Positions 54,755 to 63,641 of a stretch of 64,000 nt of DNA are shown in pieces (within the stretch, counting starts at the first letter, position 1; every line of letters begins with the position of its first letter). The DNA comes from JBJYKD01 sp049310025 (GTDB taxonomy: Bacteria > Bacillota > Thermosediminibacteria > Thermosediminibacterales > Tepidanaerobacteraceae): contig NZ_JBJYKD010000012.1 in assembly GCF_049310025.1 (NCBI RefSeq), positions 11,718-75,717 on the forward strand. Direction: 5' to 3'. The position numbers and the translations under genes are program-made. The notes under the pieces were generated by a model. The model was given only the letters and a program-made list of their open reading frames with translations, did no database searches and was not told the origin of the DNA.

Positions 54755-54804
54755 TTGACATATTCATCGACACAGTGTAGAATAAAATAAACTACATAAT
54801 GTAG
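54755..54804 (+). promoter_or_regulatory. BlaI-type promoter and operators
   Basis: -35 TTGACA (54755-54760) and -10 TAGAAT (54778-54783) are 17 bp apart. The dyad CTACAT-A-ATGTAG (54792-54804) matches the TACA/TGTA core of BlaI/MecI operators. A second weaker site, ACACAGTGT, overlaps the promoter at 54770-54778. Confidence 0.75.
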
Positions 54805-54822
54805 ATTAAAAAGGTGATTTTT

Positions 54823-55191
54823 ATGAAAAAATTGCAACGGATATCCGATGCGGAAAAACAGATTATGGAGTACATTTGGAAAGCCGGGCGCCCGGTGACA
54901 ACTTCGGAAATCATGCGGCATCTACCGGAGGAAAAGGCATGGAAGCAAAATACAGTGGTTACTTTTTTGGCCCGTTTGATGAAAAAAGGGTTACTCAAGG
55001 CAACCAGGATGGGAAAAGCCAATTATTACGAGCCTTGTGTGACGGAACAGGAATACCGGGATTTTGAAATAAAACAATTTATTAATGATGTTCATAAAGG
55101 CTCCATTTTGGGCTTTATAACTGCGCTGTGTGACAGTGGCGATTTGACGAAGGAAGACATTGAAAGCATTATGAAACGCTTGAAAGAGTAG
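54823..55191 (+). CDS. BlaI/MecI-family repressor
   Basis: A 122-residue winged-helix repressor with the family pattern SDAEKQIMEYIWKAGRPVTT, KAWKQNTVVTFLARLMKKGL, and a C-terminal dimer part. The likely protease site region is near FINDVHKGSIL. The start is ATG at 54823 after AAAAAGGTG. It is followed 8 bp later by the M56 receptor gene, the standard sensor pair in which the receptor inactivates the repressor. Confidence 0.93.
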   Translation: MKKLQRISDAEKQIMEYIWKAGRPVTTSEIMRHLPEEKAWKQNTVVTFLARLMKKGLLKATRMGKANYYEPCVTEQEYRDFEIKQFINDVHKGSILGFITALCDSGDLTKEDIESIMKRLKE

Positions 55192-55198
55192 GTGGCTT

Positions 55199-56536
55199 AT
55201 GATGATTAACATTTACATCCAGATCTTTATCATGTCGTTTGTGGCCGGAGGAATATACCTGATTCTGAAACTTTTGAGTGCGGTAACTCTCAAATACTTT
55301 ACTGCTGCCTGGCATTATTACACCAATATAGCTGTATATATGTTTTTCCTACTGCCGTATCACCGGTGGATGTCATGGCTTGATCTGAGCTTTATAAAGA
55401 TGCCCGATAAAGGCTTCCAACTGCCATCTATCGCGGGATTAAACCCACTCACCGCTCTAAACCTCGCTGCCGGCGGTATAGCAATACCACGGCAAAAAAG
55501 CTATGCAGGAGCATCCGTTTACCCTGAACTTTTGCCCTATCTCCTGATGGCCGGTACTCTGATATTCATGGGTGCAATTCTTGTCCAGAACTATAATCTG
55601 AACCGCCGCATTTTCAGAATGTGCCGTTTGACTGATGATATGCAGATTTTGGAGGTACTTTCCAGGTGTAGACAACAAATGGGCATAACAAAACAAATCC
55701 CCGTATACATCTCGCCCTGCATAACAACACCCTTTCTGTACGGCATCTTTAAGCCCCGAATTGTCTTGCCGGATATTAAACTTTCTGCGGACGAATTGCA
55801 ATGCGTTTTTCTTCATGAACTGACCCACTGGAAACGCCGTGATGCATTGTTGAAATATCTGATGCTTTTTATCAACGCGATACATTGGTTCAACCCTATA
55901 GCCTATGCGGCAAGATTCGACATTGACCACTTTTGCGAACTTTCCTGTGACGAAAGTGTTGTCAAATCCATGAGCAATCGGGAAAGGAGGCGGTATTGCG
56001 AGCTGATGCTGAGTATGCTCTGGAACGTTGCGGACCAGAACGCCAGATTATTTTCCGCATTCAGCGGCAGGCGGAAAAAGCTGGAGAGGAGGGTCGATAT
56101 AATATTGAAAGATGAAGGCTCAAAGAGCAAAAAATGGGTACGCATGGTTGCAATCGCAATGACACTGGCAATCGTATCATTAGGTGCTATTTCGGCAGGT
56201 GCGATGGAGACGTCCGCCCTCGAGAGTAAAAGCAGCAGTAAATCTGTTTTGCCAAAACCAAAAGAAATTTCAAATTATCAATATCAAGTAAATGAATATG
56301 GTGAAACATATGGCTCGAACGAGTATGCCGACATCGTAGGAGAGGAACCGGATTTGGTTGCAGCTATAGGTATAGATGGAACACATGGTTATGTGCGGTT
56401 CTCGGACCTGGAACCTTTCCCTCCTCCGCGCACACCGGAGGAAGCCGTAGCTCAAAACAATCCTGGTGTAAGAATCATCCCCCTATATGATAAAGACGGT
56501 AGAACAGTCATTGGTCAATTTCAAGTTGGACCATGA
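55199..56536 (+). CDS. M56-family (BlaR1/MecR1-like) membrane antirepressor with an unusual extracellular tail
   Basis: A 445-residue integral-membrane metalloprotease. The zinc motif HELTH is at about residues 206-210, with the third ligand probably in CELSCDESVV. Hydrophobic helices lie near 7-30, 40-55, 110-130 and 318-338. BlaR1 proteins have a penicillin-binding sensor after the last helix. Here that is replaced by about 100 residues starting SNYQYQVNEYGETYGSN and including EEPDLVAAIGIDGTHGYVR and YDKDGRTVIGQF. The same domain recurs in the next gene. So the signal is probably not a beta-lactam bound by a PBP domain. The start is ATG at 55199 after AGGTGG. Confidence 0.88.
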   Translation: MMINIYIQIFIMSFVAGGIYLILKLLSAVTLKYFTAAWHYYTNIAVYMFFLLPYHRWMSWLDLSFIKMPDKGFQLPSIAGLNPLTALNLAAGGIAIPRQKSYAGASVYPELLPYLLMAGTLIFMGAILVQNYNLNRRIFRMCRLTDDMQILEVLSRCRQQMGITKQIPVYISPCITTPFLYGIFKPRIVLPDIKLSADELQCVFLHELTHWKRRDALLKYLMLFINAIHWFNPIAYAARFDIDHFCELSCDESVVKSMSNRERRRYCELMLSMLWNVADQNARLFSAFSGRRKKLERRVDIILKDEGSKSKKWVRMVAIAMTLAIVSLGAISAGAMETSALESKSSSKSVLPKPKEISNYQYQVNEYGETYGSNEYADIVGEEPDLVAAIGIDGTHGYVRFSDLEPFPPPRTPEEAVAQNNPGVRIIPLYDKDGRTVIGQFQVGP

Positions 56537-57390
56537 ATACATACCGACGAAAAAAGGTCAAAGAATGGATATGTTTGATAGCTTGAATTTTTCCACAGTA
56601 ACTTCATATATGGAAAGAAACTAAATATATGATAAGAGTGAGGAGTGGTAAGATGAAAAGGAAATTTCATAAAACTCTAGTTTTGTTTTCCATTGTTTGC
56701 ATTTTGATATTAGGCATTTCAAGTGTTGTTTTTGCAGCTTATGCAACATCTGATAAAAAAGAAACGACGGTTTATGGATATACTTATATGTACAGTGCTG
56801 GCGTTTATACTAACGGCACATACGTATCGGCTGAAACCGCTGTGTCTTGTATTGATCAGAATGTTCCGACAGGATATATGGGCGCAAAAGCTAGACTATA
56901 TGACTCAGACGCCAATTTGATATTAGAGAGTAGCTGGGAATACAATGATGAAGAACTTGCAGGTTTTAATACGTGGACAAAAACTTATACTACCAGTGGT
57001 AATTATTATAGTTTTGGACAAGTCAGATTATACAATGGTGATGGATATAATACGTACTCTACATATAAAAGTCCCATTGTTACTTTGGGCAGCAGTAAAT
57101 CTTCTTTGTTAAAACCCAGAGACATTTCAAATTATCGCTATCAAGTAAATGAATATGGTGAAACATATGGTTCGAACGCTTATGCCGATATTTTAGGAGA
57201 AGAACCGGATTTGGTTGCAGCCATAGGTATAGATGGAACACATGGTTATGTCCGGTCCTCGGACCTGGATTCGCCCTCTCCGCGCACACCGGAGGAAGCG
57301 ATAGCCCAAAACAATCTTGGTGATAAATTGATACCCCTTTATGATAAAGACGGTAGAACGGTCATTGGTCAATTTAAAATTGTCTCAGGG
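56229..57390 (+). repeat. Duplicated ~300-bp domain-coding segment
   Basis: 56229-56525 (tail of the M56 receptor) and 57089-57385 (end of the secreted-protein gene) are closely similar at DNA level, with long exact runs such as GTAAATGAATATGGTGAAAC. The similarity covers the domain of about 100 residues and stops soon outside it, consistent with a fairly recent local duplication. Confidence 0.9.
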
Positions 57391-57432
57391 CGAGTTGGCC
57401 AAGTTGAATATTTCACTGATGATAAAAACTAA
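56653..57432 (+). CDS. Secreted protein sharing the receptor's extracellular domain
   Basis: A 259-residue protein with a signal peptide (hydrophobic core about residues 8-28, ending near SSVVFAAYA). A beta-rich region of about 120 residues follows, rich in Tyr, Ser and Thr. The C-terminal domain of about 100 residues matches the tail of the M56 receptor (YQVNEYGETYGSN, EEPDLVAAIGIDGTHGYVR, DKDGRTVIGQF). It lies 116 bp downstream on the same strand and is probably in the same regulated unit. The shared domain suggests that both bind the same partner, or that they bind each other. The start is ATG at 56653 after GAGGAGTGG. No known name. Confidence 0.8.
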   Translation: MKRKFHKTLVLFSIVCILILGISSVVFAAYATSDKKETTVYGYTYMYSAGVYTNGTYVSAETAVSCIDQNVPTGYMGAKARLYDSDANLILESSWEYNDEELAGFNTWTKTYTTSGNYYSFGQVRLYNGDGYNTYSTYKSPIVTLGSSKSSLLKPRDISNYRYQVNEYGETYGSNAYADILGEEPDLVAAIGIDGTHGYVRSSDLDSPSPRTPEEAIAQNNLGDKLIPLYDKDGRTVIGQFKIVSGRVGQVEYFTDDKN

Positions 57433-57546
57433 TGGTCAAAGAATTAGATAGAAAATAAAAATATTCAATTAGGTCTAGATTTGAAGCTTATTAGAAGCTT
57501 TTGTCAATGGAATTCCCTAATGCCCATATCATGGTCATTTGTTTGG

Positions 57547-57575
57547 CAAGCCACCGTATTCATTACGGTGGCTTG
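57547..57575 (+). terminator. Hairpin after the secreted-protein gene
   Basis: A perfect 12-bp stem (CAAGCCACCGTA with TACGGTGGCTTG) and a five-base loop. There is no strong T-tract, so the terminator strength is uncertain. Confidence 0.65.
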
Positions 57576-57635
57576 TTACTTACGAACTTTATTAACCTAC
57601 AGCCTTCGAAAAACTATATAGAGAGAGGTAATGAT

Positions 57636-58184
57636 TTGAAAAAGGGCACATTAATTTTAGTGATTTCAATCGTATGCGTTTTTACTATTGGTATTATTTC
57701 TATAGTTATAGTTAGGAATAATACTCTTTCACCATACGATTTTCTAATGAAAAAAATGGAAAATGACTATGCACGTAAGCCAGCTGAAATGCTTCATCAA
57801 GTAAATATAGATGAAGGGGAATATCTCATTTTCTATAAAGATCAAAGAGGAATTGTTGCCTGTGCCATCATTAAAAAAAAAGCTTTTCTCATATAGTTTA
57901 TTGGGAATCAGTTCGGGAATATGGCCGACGAAGAGTGAAGACCCTGCCGATCTTTTATTCGGCTCATACAAGTACAATATAAGGTAGGGTAAGGTAGGGT
58001 ATGGATAAGTTGTGGTATCATCAGAAATAGCTCTGCCGCCAAAGTGCTATTTGATGGTAAGGAGGCAACGATTGTAGAAGCTAAAGGTCTGCGGATTTGT
58101 TATATTACAGGCAAAGGAGACCCTGACTTGGTTTGGGAACTCCTTGATGCGCAAGGTCAAACTATCTTAAGCTACGGCAAGTAA
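57636..58184 (+). pseudogene. Decayed small membrane/secreted protein gene
   Basis: The reading starts at TTG 57636 after GAGAGAGGTAATGA and encodes one N-terminal helix (TLILVISIVCVFTIGIISIV) plus a soluble part with EYLIFYKDQRGIVACAII. At a run of nine As (57873-57881) the frame is lost, and the continuation KLFSYSLLGISSG... lies in another frame. A 10-bp tandem repeat (GGTAGGGTAA, near 57990-58010) then breaks it again before a C-terminal piece (SAAKVLFDGKEATIVEAKGL ... ILSYGK, stop 58182). Removing one A and 14 bp would restore about 177 residues. It resembles a family of small exported Bacillus/Clostridia proteins of unknown role. Confidence 0.6.
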
Positions 58185-58258
58185 CTGCATTATTCCATCG
58201 TTAAAAAAAGAAATCCCATATAGTGGATATATATTTTAGACTATTACCAGATTTTGAG

Positions 58259-58738
58259 TTAACGGTGGTACGGCTCCCCCCGCATTATCTTGAACCACCG
58301 GTAGATCTGCTCTACGAGTATCAGGCGCATGAGCTGGTGGGGGAAGGTGAAGGCCGAAAAGGAAAGCTTCAGGTGGCCCCGGGCCTTTACTTCATCGGAA
58401 AGGCCCAGGGAACCGCCTATGATGAAGGTGATATGGGACGTGCCGGAGACCATGAGGCTGCTCATCTTTTGGGCCATCTGCTCGGAGGAATACTGCTCGC
58501 CTTCGATGCAAAGGGGTATAACAAAGCTTGAGGGGTTTAACTTTTCCAGGATTCGCTTTCCCTCTTTTTCCAGCACCTGCAATTTTTCCGCATCGCTTAA
58601 CGTTTCGGGGGCCTTTTCTTCGGCCACTTCCATGATGTCTAAACGGCAGTAAGGTTTGAGGCGCTTTTCATACTCCTTTATGCCGTCTTTTATGTATTTT
58701 TCTTTCAGTTTTCCTACAGCCAGTATAATGATATTCAA
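58259..58738 (-). CDS. rlmH: 23S rRNA (pseudouridine1915-N3)-methyltransferase
   Basis: A 159-residue SPOUT methyltransferase that modifies helix 69 of 23S rRNA. It has the knot region FIIGGSLGLSDEVKARGHLKLSF (read in parts) and the conserved end QIYRWFKIMRGEPYHR. MNIIILAVGKLKEKYIKDGI opens it. Length is normal. It is a core gene near replication-origin-side genes in many Firmicutes, but nothing else here shows that context. Confidence 0.97.
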   Translation of the reverse strand: MNIIILAVGKLKEKYIKDGIKEYEKRLKPYCRLDIMEVAEEKAPETLSDAEKLQVLEKEGKRILEKLNPSSFVIPLCIEGEQYSSEQMAQKMSSLMVSGTSHITFIIGGSLGLSDEVKARGHLKLSFSAFTFPHQLMRLILVEQIYRWFKIMRGEPYHR

Positions 58739-58830
58739 TGATGAATCTCCTTCAATGAAATGCTAGGTATCGGAATCAGCAGACTTTGCCGGTACCATTT
58801 ATAACATGTCTGCAGATAGCAAGCAATGTG

Positions 58831-60915
58831 TTATAAGCCGATCCTTCTTACCCCCACCCTGCAGTCGTAAAAGGCTGCGCTCTCGCCCATATCCGTGGTG
58901 ACCGGGGATGTGAGGAAGTTGGCGCAGGCGCCGCTTGCCATATTCCAGCCCGACTCCACCGCCACCACATCCCGCCGCATCCGGGGCTCCAGCGTGAGTC
59001 TCGCCCGGATGGCGCCGCGCTCGTTGTATATCTCCACCGGTTCGCCCTCCTCAAGGCCCAGGGCCGCAGCCTCTTCGGGGTGCATCAGAGCCACGGGGTG
59101 GGGATGCAGGGCCTTTATCTTCGAAAGATGCTGGAACTGGGAATGGATGCGGAATCGGGAGTGGGGGGTTATAAAATAATAAGGCAGGTCTTTCAATCCG
59201 GAATCAAACGCCGGGGATTCCCCCCGATGACCGATTTTTTTATCCGCCGCACCGCCAGCCTCCCGGGTATCACGGCCGCCTTTAATTCTCTCGTGAGCCG
59301 GCGGTATGTAGGCCGCCACCGGGGATTGGCCGTCCGACGCCGCCTTCTTCGAATAAAATTCAAACTTGCCGGAAGGGGTCATAAATTTTTTGTCAGACCA
59401 TGCCACCGGCGGAATTTTCGGGTTTTTTACCGGGCCTTTTTTGAGGTCATCGAGGCTTACGCCGAACTGCTGCTTTATGGGCTCCGCCGCCCATTTCAGG
59501 AGGTTTTCCCGGGATCTTTCCCGAAAATCCTCCAGGCCCAGCCTTTTCGCCAGCTCCAGGAATATCTCATGGTCGGGCCTGCATTCGCCCACGGGTTCGA
59601 TGATTTTGGGACAGTAAAAAATCCAGGGGCTCCAGGAGTTGAGCTTCAGGTTCTCCTCTTCGAAGAAGCTGGTGCAGGGTAGAACCACGTCAGCTTCTTT
59701 TGCAGTGTCGGTCATGAAAAGATCTATAACAACCAGTGTATCTATGGAATTCAGGGCTTTTTTCATGGCGCCGGTGTCGGGGTTCATGTTCATGGGGTTT
59801 GAACGGGTGATAAAGGCCACTTTTATGGGGGGATTTTTTGAACTTAATATCTCCCGGGCAAGGTTCGTCCTGTCAAAATACCGCCGCACTTCGGCCAGTT
59901 CAGGCCCCGCCACACGGGCTCCTGCCGGCCAGTGCACCTGGTGGCCGTAAGACACTCCCGCTCCGGGCTTTCCGATGTTTCCCGTCACCGCCGCAAGGGC
60001 ATCGATGGCCCTTACGGCATTTCCCCCGCCCCTGTACCTCTGCAGGCCGTAGCCCAGCAGAGTGGTGACGGGGGTCTCCCTGCCGTAAAACAGCGCCAGA
60101 GATTTCATCTGTTCCTCCTCGATGCCTGTGATGTCCCGCACCCTCTCGGGCGTAAAATCCTCCGCAGCCCGGCAGAACTCTTCAAAGCCGTAGGTATATT
60201 TTTGTATAAACTTTTTATCGATGAGACCCTGTTTTATAAGATACCGGGCGGCGCCGAGAGCCAGGGCCCCGTCGGTGCCGGGCCTGGGCCTTATCACCAG
60301 GTCGGCCATGCCTTCAAGGCCGGTTCTGAGGGGGTTTACCACAGCCATCTTCCCGCCGCGGGAAAGGGCTTTTTTTATGAAGGGTACCGCATGGGAATTG
60401 GTGTCCCCCGCATTCCTTCCCCACAGCACGATCCCCCTGGCATTTACCAGGTCCTCCACATCGTTTTGCATAAGTCCGCCGAAGTCGTAGGTCTGGGCGG
60501 CTATGCCCCCGCCCCAGCACAATGACCCTGAAACTCTGGTGCTTCCCCCCAGGGCGTTGAAAAATCTCACGTCCATGTTTTTGAGCAGGGCTTCCGAGCC
60601 GCTGTCGTAGTTGTGAAATACGGAAAGGGGCCCGTATTTATCGAGGGCTTCGCGGATTTTCAGGACTATATAATCCAGCGCTTCATCCCATGAAACCCTT
60701 ATGAAATTCCCCCGCCTTTTAATCATGGGGTGCTTCAGTCTCTCCGGGTGATAAACGTATTCCACGTATGAATTGCCTTTGGGGCAGAGAAATCCCGCCG
60801 TGGGCGGATGGGCGGGGTCGCCCTGAACTTTTACGATTTTGCCCTTTTCCACATAGACCAGCATGCTGCAGCTGTCCAGACAATCTCTGGGGCACGCGGT
60901 GCGGTAAACCTCCAT
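58831..60915 (-). CDS. Molybdopterin-dependent oxidoreductase
   Basis: A 694-residue member of the DMSO-reductase/formate dehydrogenase superfamily. A 4Fe-4S cluster is bound by C-X3-C-X3-C (ACPRDCLDSCSM) and the cysteine of GFLCPKG. The cysteine in SGSLCWGGG is at the place of the metal ligand. Further marks are GRNAGDTNSHAVPFIKKAL, the substrate-tunnel region near TRSNPMNMNPDTGA, and a C-terminal dinucleotide-binding part ending CRVGVRRIG. There is no signal peptide, so it is cytoplasmic. The true substrate cannot be told; no FdhD, electron-transfer or Moco genes adjoin it. The start is ATG at 60915 after GGGAGGGGAG. Confidence 0.9.
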   Translation of the reverse strand: MEVYRTACPRDCLDSCSMLVYVEKGKIVKVQGDPAHPPTAGFLCPKGNSYVEYVYHPERLKHPMIKRRGNFIRVSWDEALDYIVLKIREALDKYGPLSVFHNYDSGSEALLKNMDVRFFNALGGSTRVSGSLCWGGGIAAQTYDFGGLMQNDVEDLVNARGIVLWGRNAGDTNSHAVPFIKKALSRGGKMAVVNPLRTGLEGMADLVIRPRPGTDGALALGAARYLIKQGLIDKKFIQKYTYGFEEFCRAAEDFTPERVRDITGIEEEQMKSLALFYGRETPVTTLLGYGLQRYRGGGNAVRAIDALAAVTGNIGKPGAGVSYGHQVHWPAGARVAGPELAEVRRYFDRTNLAREILSSKNPPIKVAFITRSNPMNMNPDTGAMKKALNSIDTLVVIDLFMTDTAKEADVVLPCTSFFEEENLKLNSWSPWIFYCPKIIEPVGECRPDHEIFLELAKRLGLEDFRERSRENLLKWAAEPIKQQFGVSLDDLKKGPVKNPKIPPVAWSDKKFMTPSGKFEFYSKKAASDGQSPVAAYIPPAHERIKGGRDTREAGGAADKKIGHRGESPAFDSGLKDLPYYFITPHSRFRIHSQFQHLSKIKALHPHPVALMHPEEAAALGLEEGEPVEIYNERGAIRARLTLEPRMRRDVVAVESGWNMASGACANFLTSPVTTDMGESAAFYDCRVGVRRIGL

Positions 60916-61160
60916 ATTCTCCCCTCCCGGCATTACTGATTGATTTATCAGCTACTACCTACGATTTCCATTTTTTATGGAATCCTCATATTCTTATTTG
61001 ACTTCTTATTTGACGCTGCCAAACGGTCACATTAACCTCCAGAGTAAAGAGTAGAATCCTGCTTCAAGTAAAACTGAAGCGATTAATGTGGACCACCGTA
61101 TTTAATACAGTCCCAGTATACCACATTTGATCCTTCTGGAGAAAGTCATTTTAGGTGCTA
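60916..61160 (-). promoter_or_regulatory. Leader of the oxidoreductase gene with a long-range inverted repeat
   Basis: An extended -10, TGG-TATACT, is at 61123-61115 on the minus strand. Downstream in the leader, CACATTAA (61028-61035) pairs with TTAATGTG (61083-61090) around an inner GCTTCA / TGAAGC hairpin (61061-61080). This makes a structured RNA, but it matches no riboswitch I know, including the Moco motif. Confidence 0.4.
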
Positions 61161-61163
61161 TCA

Positions 61164-61202
61164 GAAAATAAAAGCCTTCCTAATATTATTTTCGGGAAGG
61201 CT
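61164..61202 (-). terminator. Terminator of the stalk-domain protein gene
   Basis: AGCCTTCC and GGAAGGCT (61173-61180 and 61195-61202), with TTTTATTTT on the minus strand. Confidence 0.85.
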
Positions 61203-61265
61203 CCACATTATAATCGCAAAGATGGCCTCATAAAACCCCGGATGGGAAGAGATATTTACTCACAG

Positions 61266-62141
61266 TTATTCAACCACTCTAATCTCCGCTGCCCTGGCCT
61301 GAACGGGATAAGAATAGTTTACCGCTCCTTCAAACCTCACTTCCACTTTCAAACCCTCTTTTAAGTCAGCGGCAGGCAGGGGTTCGCCCGTGGAAGCCTT
61401 ATAAATCTTTGTGGCACTGTCAATTACCACTTCTGCCCTGTCATAGGAAGTATCGTATTCTTTGTGCCCTTCAATCATACCCGTTATTTTGCCGTCTTTT
61501 TTTTCCAGTTTTACAATTTTGCCTCTAATATCCACTTTCCCGATGGAAGAAACAAAAAAGTTTTCATCATATTTTTTCACAGTGATATAATTTTCACCTG
61601 TGGAACTGCCCGCAGAAGTCATCCATAAAATATCCACCCTGTACCTGTAGCTCCCATCATCGCTTTTACCCAGATCGGTTATTTTGTAACTATCCACCCA
61701 CGGGCTTGATACTCCCGTAACCCAGTTCATTTCCGCAAAGTAGGAGTACATGGCTTTTTTGAGTTCCGGGGACAGGACGGCATACTGTACAGCACCGCTT
61801 CTACTTTTTACTCCTTCAGCCCATGTGGTGACAGCTTCCAGGGGGGCTTTCGGGGCCAGGGCCCGCTCCAATTGCGCTATTCTAAACTCTTGAGATTTAT
61901 CTTCATTGGAATCTATTTTGACTGTATTGTTTTCCCCGTCCCATGATATTCTGGCGCCCAGAGCTTCCGAAATCACCCTGATGGGCACCAGGACCCTGCC
62001 ATTCACGTTTTCGGGCGGCACATCGGTTTTTAATTCTCGGCCGTTTAAAACCAGCTTAACCGGTGATCCGGCGTAAGCCAATGTGAAAATCCCCGCCGAC
62101 AGCGCAAACAGCACGATTAATGCAAAAATTTTCTTTTTCAT
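61266..62141 (-). CDS. Secreted protein with copper-amine-oxidase N-terminal (stalk) domain
   Basis: A 291-residue exported protein. The signal peptide covers about residues 1-24 (FALSAGIFTLAYA). A stalk domain of the copper amine oxidase N-terminal type follows at about 28-78 (LVLNGRELKTDVPPENVNGR, VLVPIRVISEALGARISWDG). The remainder is a predicted mixed region of about 200 residues with no family I recognise. Stalk domains are common in wall-associated Clostridial proteins. The start is ATG at 62141 after GGGAGG. It stands alone with its own terminator. Confidence 0.85.
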   Translation of the reverse strand: MKKKIFALIVLFALSAGIFTLAYAGSPVKLVLNGRELKTDVPPENVNGRVLVPIRVISEALGARISWDGENNTVKIDSNEDKSQEFRIAQLERALAPKAPLEAVTTWAEGVKSRSGAVQYAVLSPELKKAMYSYFAEMNWVTGVSSPWVDSYKITDLGKSDDGSYRYRVDILWMTSAGSSTGENYITVKKYDENFFVSSIGKVDIRGKIVKLEKKDGKITGMIEGHKEYDTSYDRAEVVIDSATKIYKASTGEPLPAADLKEGLKVEVRFEGAVNYSYPVQARAAEIRVVE

Positions 62142-62519
62142 CTGCTCAATACCTCCCGGGCACGATTTTTTTAATGTCTTCTATCATTTAGACGGAAAAA
62201 TGCAAAAAAAGTTCCGGGGTAAATTATTTTCGAACTTATCAGCAAATTATAATTTCCCATTTCCCTATGAATATGGCAACAATCTTTGATCCGTTTAACA
62301 GAATGTTCCATTTTTTAAATATATCAAACGACTACCCTATGGCGCCCGCCCCAAACACAACCTGACGATCCCCCCAAGTTCTATCGATGTGGCAAAAGAA
62401 CCGTTACCGCCGTCCCCTTGATACAATCAATGTCGCGCAAGGACAGCAGCGCCCGTTATATGCCTTCCGTTTCGCAATATTTCTACAGGGTATCTTTTAT
62501 CTATGTGTTCTGAGAACCG
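62142..62519. other. Intergenic region with a REP-like repeated element
   Basis: 378 bp without a gene. The right part (about 62361-62420) carries, on the minus strand, AGGGGACGG then GGTTCTTTTGCCACATCG. This resembles a repeated GGGGACGG...GGTTCTTTTGTCAC element that I recall from many clostridial genomes, often near RAYT-type transposases. That is from memory only. The left part is AT-rich; I see no clear promoter. Confidence 0.35.
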
Positions 62520-63641
62520 TCACCGTGACACATAATTCTTCAGCAATATAGTCTTCTCCTGCCGCATTCCTCTGCGCAATATTTCGACGGTGTATTTCCT
62601 GCCTATATCAAGATTATACATTACCTGGCGAAGTTTGGCCATGGAGTCTACCCCGACTCCGGCAAATTTTGTTATGACATCTCCCCTCCTTATGCCCGCC
62701 TTGTCCGCCGGACTATCCTTTGCCACATCCGCCACATATATGCCGCTGTCCACATTTACCCTCACGTTCATGAGCTTTGCCATGTCCCTGTCAATACCGT
62801 CGATGCCCAGGTAGGGTTTGTCGAACCTTCCCTTTTCCAGGATGCTGTTTACTATGGGCTTTGCAATATTTATGGGGATGGCGAACCCTATGGCTTCCGC
62901 CTGAGAGGCTTTAATGGTATTAATACCTATTATCTCGCCTCTGCCGTTTACCAGAGGGCCGCCGCTGTTGCCGGGGTTTATGGAGGCGTCGGTCTGGATT
63001 AAGTCCTGCATCAGCACTTCACCCCGGCGGTCCCTTACCATCACCATGCGGTTGAGAGCGCTGATGATTCCCGCTGTAACGGTCCTCTGCAGTGTGAGCC
63101 CCAGAGGATTGCCTATGGCCACAGCCAGGTCTCCCACCACCACCCGGTCGGAATCCCCCAACCTTGCGGCCACCAGGTTCTGGGCATTTATTTTAATCAC
63201 GGCCAGGTCCAGGGCGGAGTCGGTATAAAGTCTTTTCGCCTTATACTTCCTTCCGTCATAAAGGAAGACCGTTATTTCATCAGCATCGCCCACCACATGG
63301 TCATTGGTGATTATATATCCCCCGGGATTGACGATGACTCCCGATCCCACGGCTTCAGTCCTGATGGGCCGGTAAAAAAAGTCATAATCGACGCTGACCG
63401 TGGCTATACCCACCACCGCCGGGGTCACCTCCCGGGCGATGGCGGGAATGGTCTGTTCCTGGTTCTGGACCACTTTCGGAGTCTGGGGGATGGCTTTATC
63501 CGCAGCGGGCTGCCTGCCGTACAGCATGGAAGCTGTAATAATGGCAGCCGCCAGCGCTCCTATTAGAGAACAGACGACAGATATCATTATGATCTTCTTA
63601 AAATCCAGTAAAAACTTTTTTGAATCCTGTTCATTTTGCAT
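62520..63641 (-). CDS. HtrA/DegP-type S1C serine protease with PDZ domain
   Basis: A 373-residue membrane-anchored trypsin-like protease. One N-terminal helix (about residues 15-38, IIMISVVCSLIGALAAAIIT) is followed by the protease domain with the triad His in GYIITNDHVVGDAD, Asp in SALDLAVIKINA and Ser in INPGNSGGPLVN. A C-terminal PDZ domain (GIYVADVAKDSPADKAGIRR) completes it. It degrades misfolded proteins outside the membrane. The best start is ATG at 63641 after AGGTGTCAAAG; the frame extends 16 codons upstream without a ribosome site. Length is typical for Firmicutes HtrA. Confidence 0.93.
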   Translation of the reverse strand: MQNEQDSKKFLLDFKKIIMISVVCSLIGALAAAIITASMLYGRQPAADKAIPQTPKVVQNQEQTIPAIAREVTPAVVGIATVSVDYDFFYRPIRTEAVGSGVIVNPGGYIITNDHVVGDADEITVFLYDGRKYKAKRLYTDSALDLAVIKINAQNLVAARLGDSDRVVVGDLAVAIGNPLGLTLQRTVTAGIISALNRMVMVRDRRGEVLMQDLIQTDASINPGNSGGPLVNGRGEIIGINTIKASQAEAIGFAIPINIAKPIVNSILEKGRFDKPYLGIDGIDRDMAKLMNVRVNVDSGIYVADVAKDSPADKAGIRRGDVITKFAGVGVDSMAKLRQVMYNLDIGRKYTVEILRRGMRQEKTILLKNYVSR

